Below, piece after piece: positions 16,882 through 26,429 of a DNA stretch of 64,000 nucleotides (the first letter of the stretch is position 1; every line of letters starts with the position of its first letter). Under the pieces are notes generated by a model. It had not been told where the DNA came from. It ran no database searches and saw only the letters and a list, made by a program, of their open reading frames with translations. Location: contig NZ_CP016543.2 in NCBI RefSeq assembly GCF_001687665.2, positions 2,790,001 to 2,854,000 on the forward strand. Reading direction: 5' to 3'. The stretch comes from Planococcus donghaensis. GTDB lineage: Bacteria > Bacillota > Bacilli > Bacillales_A > Planococcaceae. The position numbers were made by a program, and so were the translations under genes.

Positions 16882-17358
16882 TTATTGTGGAAGAAAAACA
16901 CCGTAGCCGAAGTATACAGTCAGAAGTGAAAGGAGTGAGAAAACCAAATATTCGGAAGCGCCTCCAGTAGTCGCAGTTACTGGAAAGCGAATTGTCCATT
17001 TGAATGGAAAAAACAATTTAACACCTCTTTTGGTCGCCATATCCAAGACGATATGACTGAGCATCCCTACTAGCAACCCTGCCGATAAGGCTTCTACTGT
17101 CACGAAACTCTCCAATATGAAAGCTGTCAGCGCTAGAAATAGCAGACTATGTGTAAATGTTCGGTGTCCAAAAAGACGACTAATTATTTCTGATAATGCC
17201 GGTAACGTTCTCCCAATTTTACTGCCACTATGACAAATATCCGGAATTACTGCCCCCACTACTCCTGCTCCTGTTAAAAGAATGGGATCATAATTTGTAA
17301 TTTGTGCAAAAGCAAGACTTGCTGTTATACCGCCAATAATGTGTGTTTTCCCTGTCAT
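16882..17358 (-). CDS. YdjM-like membrane-bound metal-dependent hydrolase family protein
   Basis: 158 residues from the ATG at 17358, preceded by AAAGGAGAAAAAGC; upstream in-frame starts would overlap the divergent promoter region. The protein begins MTGKTHIIGGITASLAF and carries the family motifs PDICHSGSKIGR and GHRTFTHSLLF (His/Asp metal-type residues), then SHIVLDMATKRGVKLFFPF. Three to four membrane segments. The family (DUF457/YdjM) is induced by LexA in E. coli; its chemistry is unknown. No terminator separates it from the small gene downstream. Confidence 0.85.
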   Translation of the reverse strand: MTGKTHIIGGITASLAFAQITNYDPILLTGAGVVGAVIPDICHSGSKIGRTLPALSEIISRLFGHRTFTHSLLFLALTAFILESFVTVEALSAGLLVGMLSHIVLDMATKRGVKLFFPFKWTIRFPVTATTGGASEYLVFSLLSLLTVYFGYGVFLPQ

Positions 17359-17521
17359 GCTTTTTCTCCTTTGTCGTACTTGATTTGAGCTCATTTTTAT
17401 TATACTAAAAATCGTGTATGCTGAAGATAGGGAAATTGGCGGTGTATATAGAACTCTATTAAGCACTGGGTTCTATTTTACAGTGAATATTCCACACAGA
17501 ACTATAAAAGGAGGCGTCATT

Positions 17522-18151
17522 ATGGGAATTCATCGCTTTTTTACTTCATTAAATGATTTAGAACGTATTATTCGTGCACCTGGAATGTTCAAATTTGAAG
17601 AACATAATGTTGCAGCCCATTCGTGGAAAGTCAGTCAGTACGCAATGTTTTTTGCAACCATTGAAGAACGTGCCGGCCGAGAAATCGATTGGAAATCTTT
17701 GTATGAAAAAACCATCAATCATGATTTTGCAGAAGTATTTATCGGCGATATTAAAACACCGGTCAAATATGCCTCTCCTGAACTAAAGGAAATGATCGCT
17801 CAAGTAGAAGAAGGCATGATGGAAAAGTTTATCCTCCGAGAAATTCCTAAAGAATTTCATGATGTTTTTTTTGAACGCATGAAAGAAGGAAAGGACGATA
17901 CTGTAGAAGGTCGTTTACTAGAGTTAGCCGATAAGCTAGACCAGTTTTATGAAGCTTTTGCAGAGTTAAAGCGAGGCAATACGGATAAAGAATTCGTCGT
18001 GATGTACCGGATTGCGTTAACTAAATTATTGGGTCTTCCATTGCCCGCAAGTGTTGAGTATTTCAAAAACGTTATGCTTGATGATGTTATTAACGAAGAC
18101 ACTGCCATCGATGTAAAAGAGCTGACACGTAAGATCATGGCCGAGCATTGA
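17522..18151 (+). CDS. HD-domain phosphohydrolase, YfbR-like 5'-deoxynucleotidase
   Basis: 209 residues from the ATG at 17522, with AAAAGGAGGCGTCATT upstream; the frame is open 36 codons further 5' but without a ribosome binding site. The HD metal residues are visible: first His in FEEHNVAAHSWKVS, the HD pair in TINHDFAEVFIGDIKTPVKY, and the closing Asp in ELADKLDQFYEAF. The arrangement is that of the YfbR/HDDC2 family of dNMP 5'-nucleotidases that regulate deoxynucleotide pools. It is divergent from the YdjM-like gene; the 163-base gap must contain both promoters (a TATACT box at 17401 is a weak candidate). Confidence 0.85.
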   Translation: MGIHRFFTSLNDLERIIRAPGMFKFEEHNVAAHSWKVSQYAMFFATIEERAGREIDWKSLYEKTINHDFAEVFIGDIKTPVKYASPELKEMIAQVEEGMMEKFILREIPKEFHDVFFERMKEGKDDTVEGRLLELADKLDQFYEAFAELKRGNTDKEFVVMYRIALTKLLGLPLPASVEYFKNVMLDDVINEDTAIDVKELTRKIMAEH

Positions 18152-18179
18152 GCTTCACTCTATATTTCGAGGTAAAATT

Positions 18180-18260
18180 ATGGTAAATTTAACATCAACA
18201 ACTACTTTCGGAGGTGAATCCCTTAACAAGGGAATTTATTGGACCCCATACTTATATTGA
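18180..18260 (+). CDS. Possible 26-residue leader peptide overlapping the CNNM gene start
   Basis: ATG with GAGGT 6-8 bases upstream opens a 26-codon frame ([21 protein letters not shown]...) that ends in TGA at 18260, inside the first codons of the transporter gene in a different frame. The ribosome binding site GGAGGTGA of the transporter lies inside this frame. Could be a translated leader that controls access to the transporter start, or coincidence. No homolog is known to me. Confidence 0.3.
   Translation: MVNLTSTTTFGGESLNKGIYWTPYLY
18210..18241 (+). promoter_or_regulatory. Ribosome binding site separated from a TTG start by a hairpin
   Basis: GGAGGTGA (18210-18217) is 21 bases from the TTG start at 18239, too far for normal initiation, but TCCCTT-AAC-AAGGGA (18219-18233) folds between them and would shorten the spacing to about 9 bases. 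An in-frame stop at 18224 excludes any earlier start. Confidence 0.5.
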
Positions 18261-19546
18261 ATTTAGCTTTACTCGTCTTATTAATCGCGTTAACGGCTGT
18301 TTTCGTCGGATCGGAATTTGCCGTCGTTAAAGTCCGGATGTCGCGCATCGACCAATTAATCGATGAAGGAAACAAAAGAGCTGTACTGGTCAAAAAAATT
18401 ACTAATGATCTTGATTATTACTTGTCTGCATGCCAGCTAGGGATCACGGTAACTGCTCTCGGCTTAGGCTGGTTAGGAAAACCGACAGTTGAACGCCTTT
18501 TTTATCCTTTATTTGAAATGCTCGATGTTCCTTCTTCCGCCTCAACCATCATTTCATTTGTTTTAGCTTTCTCATTAGTGACGTTCTTACACGTGGTCCT
18601 AGGGGAAATGGCACCAAAATCATTGGCACTTCAATTTACTGAGCGGATGACTCTTTTTCTATCTCCTTTCTTGTATTGGTTTGGCAAAATTATGTATCCG
18701 TTTATCTTTATATTAAATGGTTCTGCTCGCGTTCTTTTGCGGATTTTCGGCATCGAACCTGCGAAAGAAGACCAAGCCCATTCAGAAGAAGAACTGAAAA
18801 TCATTATGGCCCAAAGTTTTCAAAGTGGCGAAATCAACCAAACCGAATTGTCCTACATGCAGAACATTTTCGCTTTTGATGAGCGCAGTGCAAAAGATGT
18901 CATGATACCACGAACTCAAATGATTGCCTTTTCCGATGATTTAACAAACGAAGAACTTCTTTCAGAAATCCGAGATCATCGTTTTACACGTTACCCTATT
19001 GCAAGAGATGGAGATAAAGATGATCTTATTGGATTTATCAATGCGAAAGAAGTATTGACGCATTACGCTGTTAATGGCCAATTTGAGATGTCAGAACTTA
19101 TACATGCCTTGCCTTATTTTCATGAGACGACTCCTCTTCAAAATGCATTAGTCAGAATGCAAAAAGATCGTACGCATATCGCGCTCGTAATCGATGAATA
19201 CGGTGGAACGTCGGGCTTAATCACCATGGAAGATATATTAGAGGAAATCGTTGGAGAAATTCGTGATGAATTTGATGAAGACGAAGACGAAGAAATTATT
19301 AAGGAAAGTGACACACGCTATCTTCTAAATGGTCGTGTCCTGTTAAAAGATCTGGAAGAACGTTTTGGTTTTAACTTTGAAGACAGCGACGATATTGATA
19401 CCATTGCTGGTTGGATTCAGCATCAGCTAATTGAAGCTGAAACGGGTGATCGCTTTGTAAAAGAAGGATGCCAATGGTCTATCGTTGAAATGGAAAATCA
19501 CCACATTTTAAAAGTTGCTTGTGATATCTTACCAAAAACACTTTAA
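18239..19546 (+). CDS. CNNM/CorC (hemolysin C) family transporter, YhdP/MpfA-like
   Basis: 435 residues from a TTG start; no alternative start exists because a stop lies 5 codons upstream and the N-terminus ([22 protein letters not shown]) aligns with Bacillus relatives. Domains in order: DUF21/CNNM membrane domain with four hydrophobic segments (1-200, including [18 protein letters not shown] and [15 protein letters not shown]), a pair of CBS domains (about 215-340, from [10 protein letters not shown] to [26 protein letters not shown]), and a C-terminal CorC_HlyC domain (360-435). In B. subtilis the similar MpfA exports Mg2+; metal specificity here is inferred. The acidic stretch [11 protein letters not shown] links the last two domains. 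Confidence 0.9.
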   Translation: MDPILILNLALLVLLIALTAVFVGSEFAVVKVRMSRIDQLIDEGNKRAVLVKKITNDLDYYLSACQLGITVTALGLGWLGKPTVERLFYPLFEMLDVPSSASTIISFVLAFSLVTFLHVVLGEMAPKSLALQFTERMTLFLSPFLYWFGKIMYPFIFILNGSARVLLRIFGIEPAKEDQAHSEEELKIIMAQSFQSGEINQTELSYMQNIFAFDERSAKDVMIPRTQMIAFSDDLTNEELLSEIRDHRFTRYPIARDGDKDDLIGFINAKEVLTHYAVNGQFEMSELIHALPYFHETTPLQNALVRMQKDRTHIALVIDEYGGTSGLITMEDILEEIVGEIRDEFDEDEDEEIIKESDTRYLLNGRVLLKDLEERFGFNFEDSDDIDTIAGWIQHQLIEAETGDRFVKEGCQWSIVEMENHHILKVACDILPKTL

Positions 19547-19581
19547 AAGAATGTCCCTTTAGCGGACATTCTTTTTTTTAT
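19546..19581 (+). terminator. Rho-independent terminator of the CNNM gene
   Basis: AAAGAATGTCC CTTTAGC GGACATTCTTTTTTT, an 11-bp perfect stem with a 7-base loop and T-run, beginning at the stop codon. Confidence 0.92.
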
Positions 19582-19692
19582 CTAAAAGCATTCAGTTAAC
19601 TCACTGTAATTTTTCTACTAATTTCATGGTTAAATCACTCTACAACAGGGCATATACAAATAGACAAAGTATTTTTTAATGGAGGTTATCAG

Positions 19693-20589
19693 ATGAGTAA
19701 AGCGATGGGATTCGTTAAAGAACTTGGTGGTGAGTTCAAAAAAGATAATGCTACCACCCTTGCTGCAGCACAAGCTTATTATTATTTATTAGCTATTGTT
19801 CCTTTATTGATTTTGTTGCTGTCTATTTTGCCTTATCTTCAAATTGATCCGGCCAAAGCAATCGAGTTTATCCGCAGCATTCTCCCTGGAGAAGTAGCAA
19901 ACACGTTCGAAGACACTATTGTTAGTGTTGTCACTACGCCATCAGGTGGCTTATTGACATTTGGTATACTAGGTACACTTTGGTCTGCTTCGAATGCTTT
20001 AACAGCATTTATCAACGCTACCAATCAAGCTTACGATATTGAAGAAACCCGTTCTTTTTTCAAATTAAAAGCAACAGCAATTGGCTTAACACTTGGTATG
20101 CTTGTGGCTGTTATTATTGCACTTGTTTTACCAATCTTCGGCGGTACAATTATTAGCATCATTAAATCAACGTTAAATTTACCAGAGCAAACTGAAATTA
20201 TTTTCCAAGTTCTTCGTTGGGTGATTTCGGTTGCAGTCATGAGTTTAGTATTGGCATTGATGTATAAATTTGCACCAAACAAACACTTTCCATTTAAAGA
20301 GGTACTTATCGGAGCAGTAATCGCCACAGTATTATGGCAAGTAGTTTCATTTGGCTTCTCGATTTACGTTTCTAACTTTGGTAGTTATTCTGCTACCTAT
20401 GGTAGTTTAGGGGGACTCATCGTCTTGATGTTGTGGTTCTTCTTAACAGGATTAATTTTGGTTATTGGTGCCGAAATAAATGCAATTTTAGATAGACGCA
20501 GAACTGCGAAAAAGAATGCGTCTTCCGATGCACTCGCTAATAGCCATGTTAAAGGAAAAAATACAGAATCCTCAATGAATAAGTATTAA
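19693..20589 (+). CDS. YihY/BrkB family inner membrane protein
   Basis: 298 residues with six membrane segments and the family features: a hydrophilic start (MSKAMGFVKELGGEFKKDNATTLAAAQAYYYLLAIVPLL), the central LGTLWSASNALTAFINATNQAYDIEETRSFFKLK block and the late YVSNFGSYSATYGSLGGLIVLMLWFFLTGLILVIGAEINA block. It was once thought to be RNase BN; current evidence does not support nuclease activity. The transport or envelope role is unknown. The C-terminal 30 residues are a hydrophilic tail. The ATG has TGGAGGTTATCAG upstream; a strong terminator follows. Confidence 0.9.
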   Translation: MSKAMGFVKELGGEFKKDNATTLAAAQAYYYLLAIVPLLILLLSILPYLQIDPAKAIEFIRSILPGEVANTFEDTIVSVVTTPSGGLLTFGILGTLWSASNALTAFINATNQAYDIEETRSFFKLKATAIGLTLGMLVAVIIALVLPIFGGTIISIIKSTLNLPEQTEIIFQVLRWVISVAVMSLVLALMYKFAPNKHFPFKEVLIGAVIATVLWQVVSFGFSIYVSNFGSYSATYGSLGGLIVLMLWFFLTGLILVIGAEINAILDRRRTAKKNASSDALANSHVKGKNTESSMNKY

Positions 20590-20591
20590 GC

Positions 20592-20627
20592 AAAAGGCCA
20601 TTCATCACGTTGATGAATGGCCTTTTT
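20592..20627 (+). terminator. Strong terminator between convergent genes
   Basis: AAAAGGCCATTCATCA / TGATGAATGGCCTTTT, a 16-bp perfect stem with a 3-base loop and T-run. It can also act on minus for the dipeptidase gene ending at 20651. Confidence 0.92.
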
Positions 20628-20650
20628 AGTTTTACTATTTGTTGTGGGGT

Positions 20651-21604
20651 TCACATTCCTGGTCGATGCTCCAAAAAGTTGCGATATGCAAAGCCTTCAA
20701 CTTCTGTTTCTGAGTAATGCTTCTGCAATTCATTGATCAAATTTGGAAATTCCGATGCATTGTTGAGATCTGTAATGTATGAAGAAATCCCATCAAAATC
20801 TGATCCGATGCCAATATTTTTTACACCGCCAAGCGCACAAAAATGATCTACATGACGGATCAAATCCGATATGGTCGCTTGTTCACTATCTTTATTGATG
20901 AAATCTGGACAAAACACTACATCAATCATTCCATTTTTTTCGAACATGGCTGTTATTTGCTGGTCATTCAGATTGCGTGGATGATCGCAAAGTGCACGCG
21001 CATTAGAATGGCTAGCGATTGGGTATTTTGCCAACGCCATTACATCCCAAAATCCGTTTAACGACAAATGGGAAACGTCTGTGAAGATATGATGCTCGTT
21101 ATTGAGACGAACCACTTCTTTGCCGAGCAGGGTTAATCCTGCTCCTCTTGGATCCCCAACACCATCTGCACAAAGGTTGGCATTATTCCACGTTAATCCA
21201 ATTGACAGCACCCCTAAGCGATAAAGCTGATGCAGCTTCATCAAGTCATTACCGAATGCATCTGCACCTTCTAGCGTTAATACGGCGCCAATTTCATTGG
21301 ACTTTAGCGAATCAATGTCTTTCCAATTTTTAATATGCTTCATCAATGGATTTTTTCCGATTATCTCACTATAGAACAAGTCCACCTGCTCAAGAGCGTG
21401 CTGCCATTTTTCATCAGAAGGAAATTCAGGGTGAATAAAAATAGCGAAAAATTGCACTTTCACGCCTCCAGCTTGCAAGCGTTCAAAATTGGTATCCAAT
21501 TCGTTTGAGCGCTGGAAATCTAATAATTCTCCATGAAACAAAGCATTACGCTTGGCCATTTGCAACTTCAGTAACGCATCACAATGGGTATCAAAAATTT
21601 TCAT
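20651..21604 (-). CDS. Membrane dipeptidase-family metallopeptidase (M19, renal dipeptidase)
   Basis: 317 residues of the amidohydrolase-type M19 fold. Metal ligands are visible: His7 and Asp9 in FDTHCDALL, Glu112 in LTLEGADAFGND, and histidines in FTDVSHLSL and ASHSNARAL; IGIGSDFDG carries the Asp near the C-terminus. No signal peptide, so a cytoplasmic dipeptidase (broad L-D or L-L specificity in the family). The ATG directly abuts the stop of the C26 amidase gene, with the ribosome binding site GGGAGATGAGTAG inside the upstream gene end, indicating one operon and a shared degradation route. Confidence 0.9.
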   Translation of the reverse strand: MKIFDTHCDALLKLQMAKRNALFHGELLDFQRSNELDTNFERLQAGGVKVQFFAIFIHPEFPSDEKWQHALEQVDLFYSEIIGKNPLMKHIKNWKDIDSLKSNEIGAVLTLEGADAFGNDLMKLHQLYRLGVLSIGLTWNNANLCADGVGDPRGAGLTLLGKEVVRLNNEHHIFTDVSHLSLNGFWDVMALAKYPIASHSNARALCDHPRNLNDQQITAMFEKNGMIDVVFCPDFINKDSEQATISDLIRHVDHFCALGGVKNIGIGSDFDGISSYITDLNNASEFPNLINELQKHYSETEVEGFAYRNFLEHRPGM

Positions 21605-22327
21605 CTACTCATCTCCCTCTTCTCTGCAAGCATCCACAAAACCGGCAAATAGTTTGACCGAGGCTATATCTTTTGCTCTTGCCATATTTTCGGGATGCCA
21701 TTGCACACCAAGTACGAAATGATGTTGCGTACTTTCAACTGCTTCTATAGTGCCATCACTCGCTTGGCCACTTACGACAAATGGAGCAGGGACTAAACGA
21801 TTGGCTTGGTGGTGGCGACTATTCACTTTTATGCGCATTTGTCCTGTCAATCGGTTGAGTAAGGACCCTTCAGTTATCTCCACAAAATGAGAGCCATGAA
21901 ATTTCGGTGCTTTTTGTTGATGTTGTAACAAGTCCGCTTTTACTTGTGTTGTAATATCTTGATACATGTCTCCACCTACGGCAATATTCAATATCTGCGC
22001 TCCACGACATACGCCGAAGATAGGCTTATTCATAGCTAATACTTTTTTAGTTAAAGTTAATTCAAATGCATCCCGGGATGGAATAATTACTCCAAGGTTT
22101 GGATGAGGTTCCTCGCCAAATAAAGTCGGATCAATATCATAACCCCCTGCTAAAAATAACCCGTCAATATGCTCGGCAATTTCATCCAAATCTGCTTCTT
22201 CAACCAAATGCGGAAGCATAACCGGTAAACCTCCTGCTGCAAGTATTGCTTCTGTGTCCGCAAGTTCAATGCCGTATTCGTCCCGCCCCAACTCTAAAGA
22301 GGCGGTAACTCCAATAATCGGTTTCAT
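21605..22327 (-). CDS. Gamma-glutamyl hydrolase family protein (peptidase C26, class I GATase fold)
   Basis: 240 residues. The class I glutamine amidotransferase catalytic triad is intact: Cys in FGVCRGAQILNIA, His-x-Glu in GVQWHPEN. The N-terminal PIIGVTASLELGRDEYG and the GLFLAGGYDIDPTLFGEEP block are typical of PuuD/YvdE-like gamma-glutamyl-gamma-aminobutyrate hydrolases. It cleaves gamma-glutamyl amide bonds; the natural substrate is uncertain. The ribosome binding site is CAGGAGGTATACATAG. First gene of a two-gene operon with the M19 dipeptidase. Confidence 0.88.
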   Translation of the reverse strand: MKPIIGVTASLELGRDEYGIELADTEAILAAGGLPVMLPHLVEEADLDEIAEHIDGLFLAGGYDIDPTLFGEEPHPNLGVIIPSRDAFELTLTKKVLAMNKPIFGVCRGAQILNIAVGGDMYQDITTQVKADLLQHQQKAPKFHGSHFVEITEGSLLNRLTGQMRIKVNSRHHQANRLVPAPFVVSGQASDGTIEAVESTQHHFVLGVQWHPENMARAKDIASVKLFAGFVDACREEGDE

Positions 22328-22544
22328 CTATGTATACCTCCTGGTTATAAAAACTGAATATAATAAACATACAGACTTTTCTGGTGGAATACTAGCAAAT
22401 ACAAGAACTTTATCAAATATGAATTGTATAAAAACGGAATATAGGGGCAAGAAACTTATTTTCAAATCAAGTATAGGGTCTATTTAAAATCACATTAATC
22501 TATCGTTTAATTCTATTAGTAGATCCATCCACCTACTCTTTCCA

Positions 22545-22584
22545 ACTAAAAAATCAGTAGAAACAGAAAGTTTCTACTGATTTT
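22545..22584 (-). terminator. Rho-independent terminator of the 90-residue gene
   Basis: Fifteen-base perfect stem AAAATCAGTAGAAAC / GTTTCTACTGATTTT with a 5-base loop, followed on minus by TTAGTTGG. Confidence 0.88.
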
Positions 22585-22606
22585 CAATTGCAGCTTATGA
22601 TTTAAC

Positions 22607-22879
22607 TCATCCGCTCATTTGCTGCTTTGTTGTATAAATTAACCGATCTCCTACAAAAATACGGCATTCTATTTTACATAAAAAAGAGCCAATCGATACT
22701 TTAATCTCTTCATATTCACCATCTTTGTTTTTCACTTTTCCAAACAAACGGGAAGTCAAATGCAAGCCTACTTGTTCATCTTGTAAAACGCCGTCCACAA
22801 ATAACTTTTCATTGGTCCATGTATTAACAACACGAATTGTGTGATCGCCATACTTTATCACCCAGACATCCTTCATCAT
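22607..22879 (-). CDS. Hypothetical protein, 90 residues
   Basis: I do not recognise a family. The ATG follows GTAGGGGGCCAGT and the gene ends before a strong terminator, so it is probably real. The sequence (MMKDVWVIKYGDHTIRVVNTWTNEKLFVDGVLQDEQVG...) alternates hydrophobic and polar residues with repeated G-D and G-x turns, suggesting an all-beta domain in which a strand-turn-strand unit recurs (GDHTIRVVN, VDGVLQDEQ, GDRLIYTTK). No signal peptide or membrane segment. It lies between the C26 amidase promoter region and the rbs operon terminator. Confidence 0.7.
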   Translation of the reverse strand: MMKDVWVIKYGDHTIRVVNTWTNEKLFVDGVLQDEQVGLHLTSRLFGKVKNKDGEYEEIKVSIGSFLCKIECRIFVGDRLIYTTKQQMSG

Positions 22880-22980
22880 ACTGGCCCCCTACACTAAGTT
22901 TTGAACATAGTATACCAGATATTCACCAAATAGCCGCTACAGTGAAAAGTAACAAGAAACTTCTACGTTCTATTCTACAT

Positions 22981-23024
22981 AAAAAGCTGTAGATCCACTC
23001 AACTATTCGAGCGAATCTACAGCC
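22981..23024 (-). terminator. Rho-independent terminator of the ribose operon
   Basis: On minus, GGCTGTAGATTCG ... GATCTACAGCTTTTT, stem of 9-10 bp with a long loop, 23 bases past rbsB. Confidence 0.85.
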
Positions 23025-23046
23025 TGTAATATCCATAACCTTAATT

Positions 23047-23970
23047 TTATTTGATCAATTCCAACTCAACTGGAATAGATGCTTCAACTTCTTCACCACC
23101 AAGTGATTGAACAGCTGCTTCTACTGCCATTTCACCAATCATCGCCGGTTTTTGTGCGACTGTACCATCAAGACGGCCATCTTCTACCGCTTTTACTGCA
23201 TCGTCTGTTGCGTCAAATCCAACTACAGCAATGTCTTTTCCTGAAGCTTCGATTGCTTCAAGTGCACCTAACGCCATTTCATCGTTATGAGCAAATACTC
23301 CCGTAATGTCAGGGTTTGCTTGAAGAAGGTTTTCCATAACCGATAAGCCTTCTGCACGGTTGAAGTTTGCTGTTTGTTTTGCAACAACATCCAACGTTCC
23401 ACCTGCTACATTGTTAAAGCCTTCGCCACGTTCACGTGCTGCTGAAGATCCCGGAACGCCTTCAAGTTCTGCCACTTTAGCGCCATCACCAACTAGTGAA
23501 ATTAAGTGCTCTCCTGCCATCTCTCCACCTGCAACATTATCTGAAGCGATATGAGATACAACTTCGCCACCTGCAGCACTACGGTCAACCGTAATAACTG
23601 GAATGTTTGCTGCATTAGCGGACTCTACTGCTGCCGCAACTGCTTCTGAGTCTACTGGGTTAATCATAATCAAATCTACACCTTGCTGGATTAAATCTTC
23701 TACATCACTTGCTTGTTTTGAAGCGTTGTCTTGTGCATCAACAACTGTTAAAGTTGCGCCTAATTCTTTTGCTTTTGCTTCAGCGCCTTCATTTAATGTA
23801 ACGAAGAACGGATTATTCAACGTCGAGATTGAAAACCCAATTGTGTAATCGCCGTTTGTTTCGCCGCCGTCGCCACTTTCTTCTTCAGAACTTGATCCTG
23901 GAGCATCCATTGAACAAGCCGCCAAAATCATCATGACCAGTAACATGAACCCCAATTGTAATTTTTTCAT
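23047..23970 (-). CDS. rbsB: Ribose ABC transporter substrate-binding lipoprotein
   Basis: 307 residues. A lipoprotein signal peptide with lipobox LAAC and lipidated Cys19 is followed by an acidic, Gly/Ser-rich linker (20-42) and a periplasmic-binding-protein fold of type I: YTIGFSISTLNNPFFVTLNEGAEAKAKELG, LIMINPVDSEAV, VVSHIASDNVAGGEMAG, ITGVFAHNDEMALGALEAI. These are the usual RbsB segments. It delivers D-ribose to RbsCA at the outer face of the membrane. Last gene of the operon, 14 bases after rbsC. Confidence 0.95.
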   Translation of the reverse strand: MKKLQLGFMLLVMMILAACSMDAPGSSSEEESGDGGETNGDYTIGFSISTLNNPFFVTLNEGAEAKAKELGATLTVVDAQDNASKQASDVEDLIQQGVDLIMINPVDSEAVAAAVESANAANIPVITVDRSAAGGEVVSHIASDNVAGGEMAGEHLISLVGDGAKVAELEGVPGSSAARERGEGFNNVAGGTLDVVAKQTANFNRAEGLSVMENLLQANPDITGVFAHNDEMALGALEAIEASGKDIAVVGFDATDDAVKAVEDGRLDGTVAQKPAMIGEMAVEAAVQSLGGEEVEASIPVELELIK

Positions 23971-23983
23971 TTTCCTGCACCCC

Positions 23984-24928
23984 TTATGTTGTTTTTTTAC
24001 GGTCCAGAAGAACCGCTAATAATATGACTGCACCCTTCACCACTTGTTGGAAGAAGGAGGTAACCCCGATTAAATTTAATCCGTTATTCAGTACCCCAAT
24101 AATTAAAGCACCAATCAATGTTCCAACTATCCACCCTCGACCACCTGTTAAGCTAGTGCCGCCAAGTACAACAGCGGCAATTGCATCCAGTTCAAACATC
24201 TCTCCAGCCGTTGGTTGTGCTGAATTCAAACGCGATGTCAAAATCAATGAAGCGACCGCTGCCAATAAACCAAGCAACGAGTAGACATAAATTTTGATAC
24301 GGTCTGCATTGATTCCCGACAAGATCGACGCTTCTTCATTGCCACCTACTGCGTAAACACGGCGGCCAAAAGTCGTTTTTTTCAAAATGAAGTACAAAAT
24401 CGCAAAACTAATAATCATGGTCACGACTGGAATCGGAACTCCAAGAAAATAACCTTTACCGAGCATTTGGAAAGTTAAGCTATCACCCAATCCAGAAATT
24501 GGCCGACCGTCTGTATACACGAGTGTTAGCCCACGGTAAATGGTCATTGTCGCTAATGTTGCGATAAATGGCGCCACTTTTCCTTTTGCGATAATAATCC
24601 CGTTAATTGCACCAAGAATCGCTCCTAGCAGCAAGCCTAGTAACATCGCAAAAATTGGATCTACGCCACTAGCCATGAGTCCTGCCGTTACAGCACCCGT
24701 TAACGCTAAGGTTGAACCCACCGATAAGTCGATACCGCCCGTCAAAATAACGAACGTCATTCCGAAAGCAATCAAGGCGTTAATGGACACTTGCCGAAGT
24801 ACATTCATTAAGTTTGAAACAGATAAAAAGTCAGGATTTAAAATCGTGATAATTGTCATAATAAGAAATAAACCGATAAATGGAGCTATTTTTTGAAGTA
24901 CGGATTGATTACTGGTCTTCAACTGCAA
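23984..24928 (-). CDS. rbsC: Ribose ABC transporter permease
   Basis: 314 residues from a TTG at 24928, chosen because AGGAGGTG lies 6 bases upstream; an ATG at 24949 overlaps that ribosome binding site. About nine to ten membrane segments, with the EAA-like loop region and family blocks [37 protein letters not shown] and [23 protein letters not shown]. It forms the membrane channel with RbsA. It overlaps the end of rbsA by 20 bases, suggesting translational coupling. Confidence 0.95.
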   Translation of the reverse strand: MQLKTSNQSVLQKIAPFIGLFLIMTIITILNPDFLSVSNLMNVLRQVSINALIAFGMTFVILTGGIDLSVGSTLALTGAVTAGLMASGVDPIFAMLLGLLLGAILGAINGIIIAKGKVAPFIATLATMTIYRGLTLVYTDGRPISGLGDSLTFQMLGKGYFLGVPIPVVTMIISFAILYFILKKTTFGRRVYAVGGNEEASILSGINADRIKIYVYSLLGLLAAVASLILTSRLNSAQPTAGEMFELDAIAAVVLGGTSLTGGRGWIVGTLIGALIIGVLNNGLNLIGVTSFFQQVVKGAVILLAVLLDRKKTT

Positions 24929-26411
24929 GTTTTCCACCTCCTGTAGCAAAATGCATAATTCGTTCCTGTGTCATTTCATGTTTTGGTATATCTGCTGTTA
25001 TTTTTCCTTCGTGCATTACCAACACGCGATCGGCCATGCCAAGAACTTCTGGCAGTTCTGATGAAATCATCAAAATAGCAACGCCTCTTTCAGCGAGCTC
25101 ATTAATAATCGAATAAATTTCTTTTTTCGCTCCCACATCGACACCGCGTGTGGGTTCATCTAAAATGAGTAATTCCGGCTCAATACCGAGCCATTTCGCG
25201 ATAACCACTTTTTGCTGATTCCCACCACTCAAAGATTTTGCGGCTTGATCGGGTCCTGATGTGCGAATACAGAGACGTTGAACCATCGAATCGTAAAGCT
25301 TTCGTTCTTTATCTTTAGAAATCAGTCCATTTTTAGAAATGGCTTCATAGTTTGTCATGCTAACGTTTTCTTCTACTGAAAAATCGACTACGAGCCCTTC
25401 TGATTTACGGTCTTCTGTTACATAACCGATGCCCATTTCTTTCGCTTTTTTTGGCGTATCGATTTTGACTTTTTTACCATCAAATTCAATGGTTCCACCA
25501 TCAAGCTTTTTGTATCCGAAAAGTGACTGAGCGACTTCCGTGCGTCCTGCTCCCATTAATCCGGCAATCGACAACACCTCACCTTTTCGAAGCTCAAATG
25601 AAACGTTTTCAAAACAACCCGTTCGTTTCAAGCCTTTAACAGACAGTTTGATGTCCCCGATTGTAGAGTTACGTTCAGGATAACGTTCACCAAGTTCACG
25701 ACCAACCATTAGTTGAACCACTTCATCAAACGAAGTTTCACTAATTTTTCGCTCCCCTACAAATTCTCCATCACGTAAAATTGTAATACGGTCACATAAC
25801 GAGAAAATCTCTTCCATTCGGTGAGAGATGTAGATAAAGGAAACTCCCCGTTTTTGGAGTTCGCGAATAGTTTTAAACAAACTATCAATTTCACGATCTG
25901 TCAGCGCTGCAGTAGGCTCATCCATAATGATGACTTCTGCATCTACCGATAAGGCTTTAGCGATTTCGACAATTTGTTGTTTACCGACGGACAAGGAGCT
26001 CGCGGGATCTGTTGGATTAATGTCCAATCCCAAATCGAGTAAGATTTGGCGCGTCTTTTTTTCCATTTGTTTGTTTTTCAATATGCCTGTTCGACCAAAC
26101 GTTTCTTCACGCCCTAAAAATAGGTTGTCTGAAATCGATAGATGAGGCAGGATATTTAGTTCCTGATGAATGACTGCAATGCCTGCTTTTTCCGCTTGTT
26201 TAGGAGAAGTGAAATTGACTTTTTCTCCCTTTACTTCCACTGTGCCTGAATCCCGTGTATAAATTCCGGACATGATTTTCATCAATGTCGATTTACCTGC
26301 ACCATTCTCGCCCATCAAGGCGTGAATTTCGCCTTTTTCCAATGTAAAATGAACATTTTTTAAGACTTGATTGCCACTAAACGATTTGGAGATATCCGTC
26401 ATTTTAATCAT
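24909..26411 (-). CDS. rbsA: Ribose ABC transporter ATP-binding protein
   Basis: 500 residues, the double-ABC arrangement of sugar importers. First domain: Walker [12 protein letters not shown], signature [15 protein letters not shown], Walker [12 protein letters not shown]. Second domain (about 250-500): degenerate P-loop [14 protein letters not shown], signature [15 protein letters not shown], Walker [13 protein letters not shown]. The ATG at 26411 follows GGCAGGTGAGTTTA; an in-frame GTG at 26420 lies in the ribosome binding site. Energises ribose uptake with RbsC and RbsB. Confidence 0.95.
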   Translation of the reverse strand: MIKMTDISKSFSGNQVLKNVHFTLEKGEIHALMGENGAGKSTLMKIMSGIYTRDSGTVEVKGEKVNFTSPKQAEKAGIAVIHQELNILPHLSISDNLFLGREETFGRTGILKNKQMEKKTRQILLDLGLDINPTDPASSLSVGKQQIVEIAKALSVDAEVIIMDEPTAALTDREIDSLFKTIRELQKRGVSFIYISHRMEEIFSLCDRITILRDGEFVGERKISETSFDEVVQLMVGRELGERYPERNSTIGDIKLSVKGLKRTGCFENVSFELRKGEVLSIAGLMGAGRTEVAQSLFGYKKLDGGTIEFDGKKVKIDTPKKAKEMGIGYVTEDRKSEGLVVDFSVEENVSMTNYEAISKNGLISKDKERKLYDSMVQRLCIRTSGPDQAAKSLSGGNQQKVVIAKWLGIEPELLILDEPTRGVDVGAKKEIYSIINELAERGVAILMISSELPEVLGMADRVLVMHEGKITADIPKHEMTQERIMHFATGGGKLAVEDQ

Positions 26412-26429
26412 TAAACTCACCTGCCTTTT

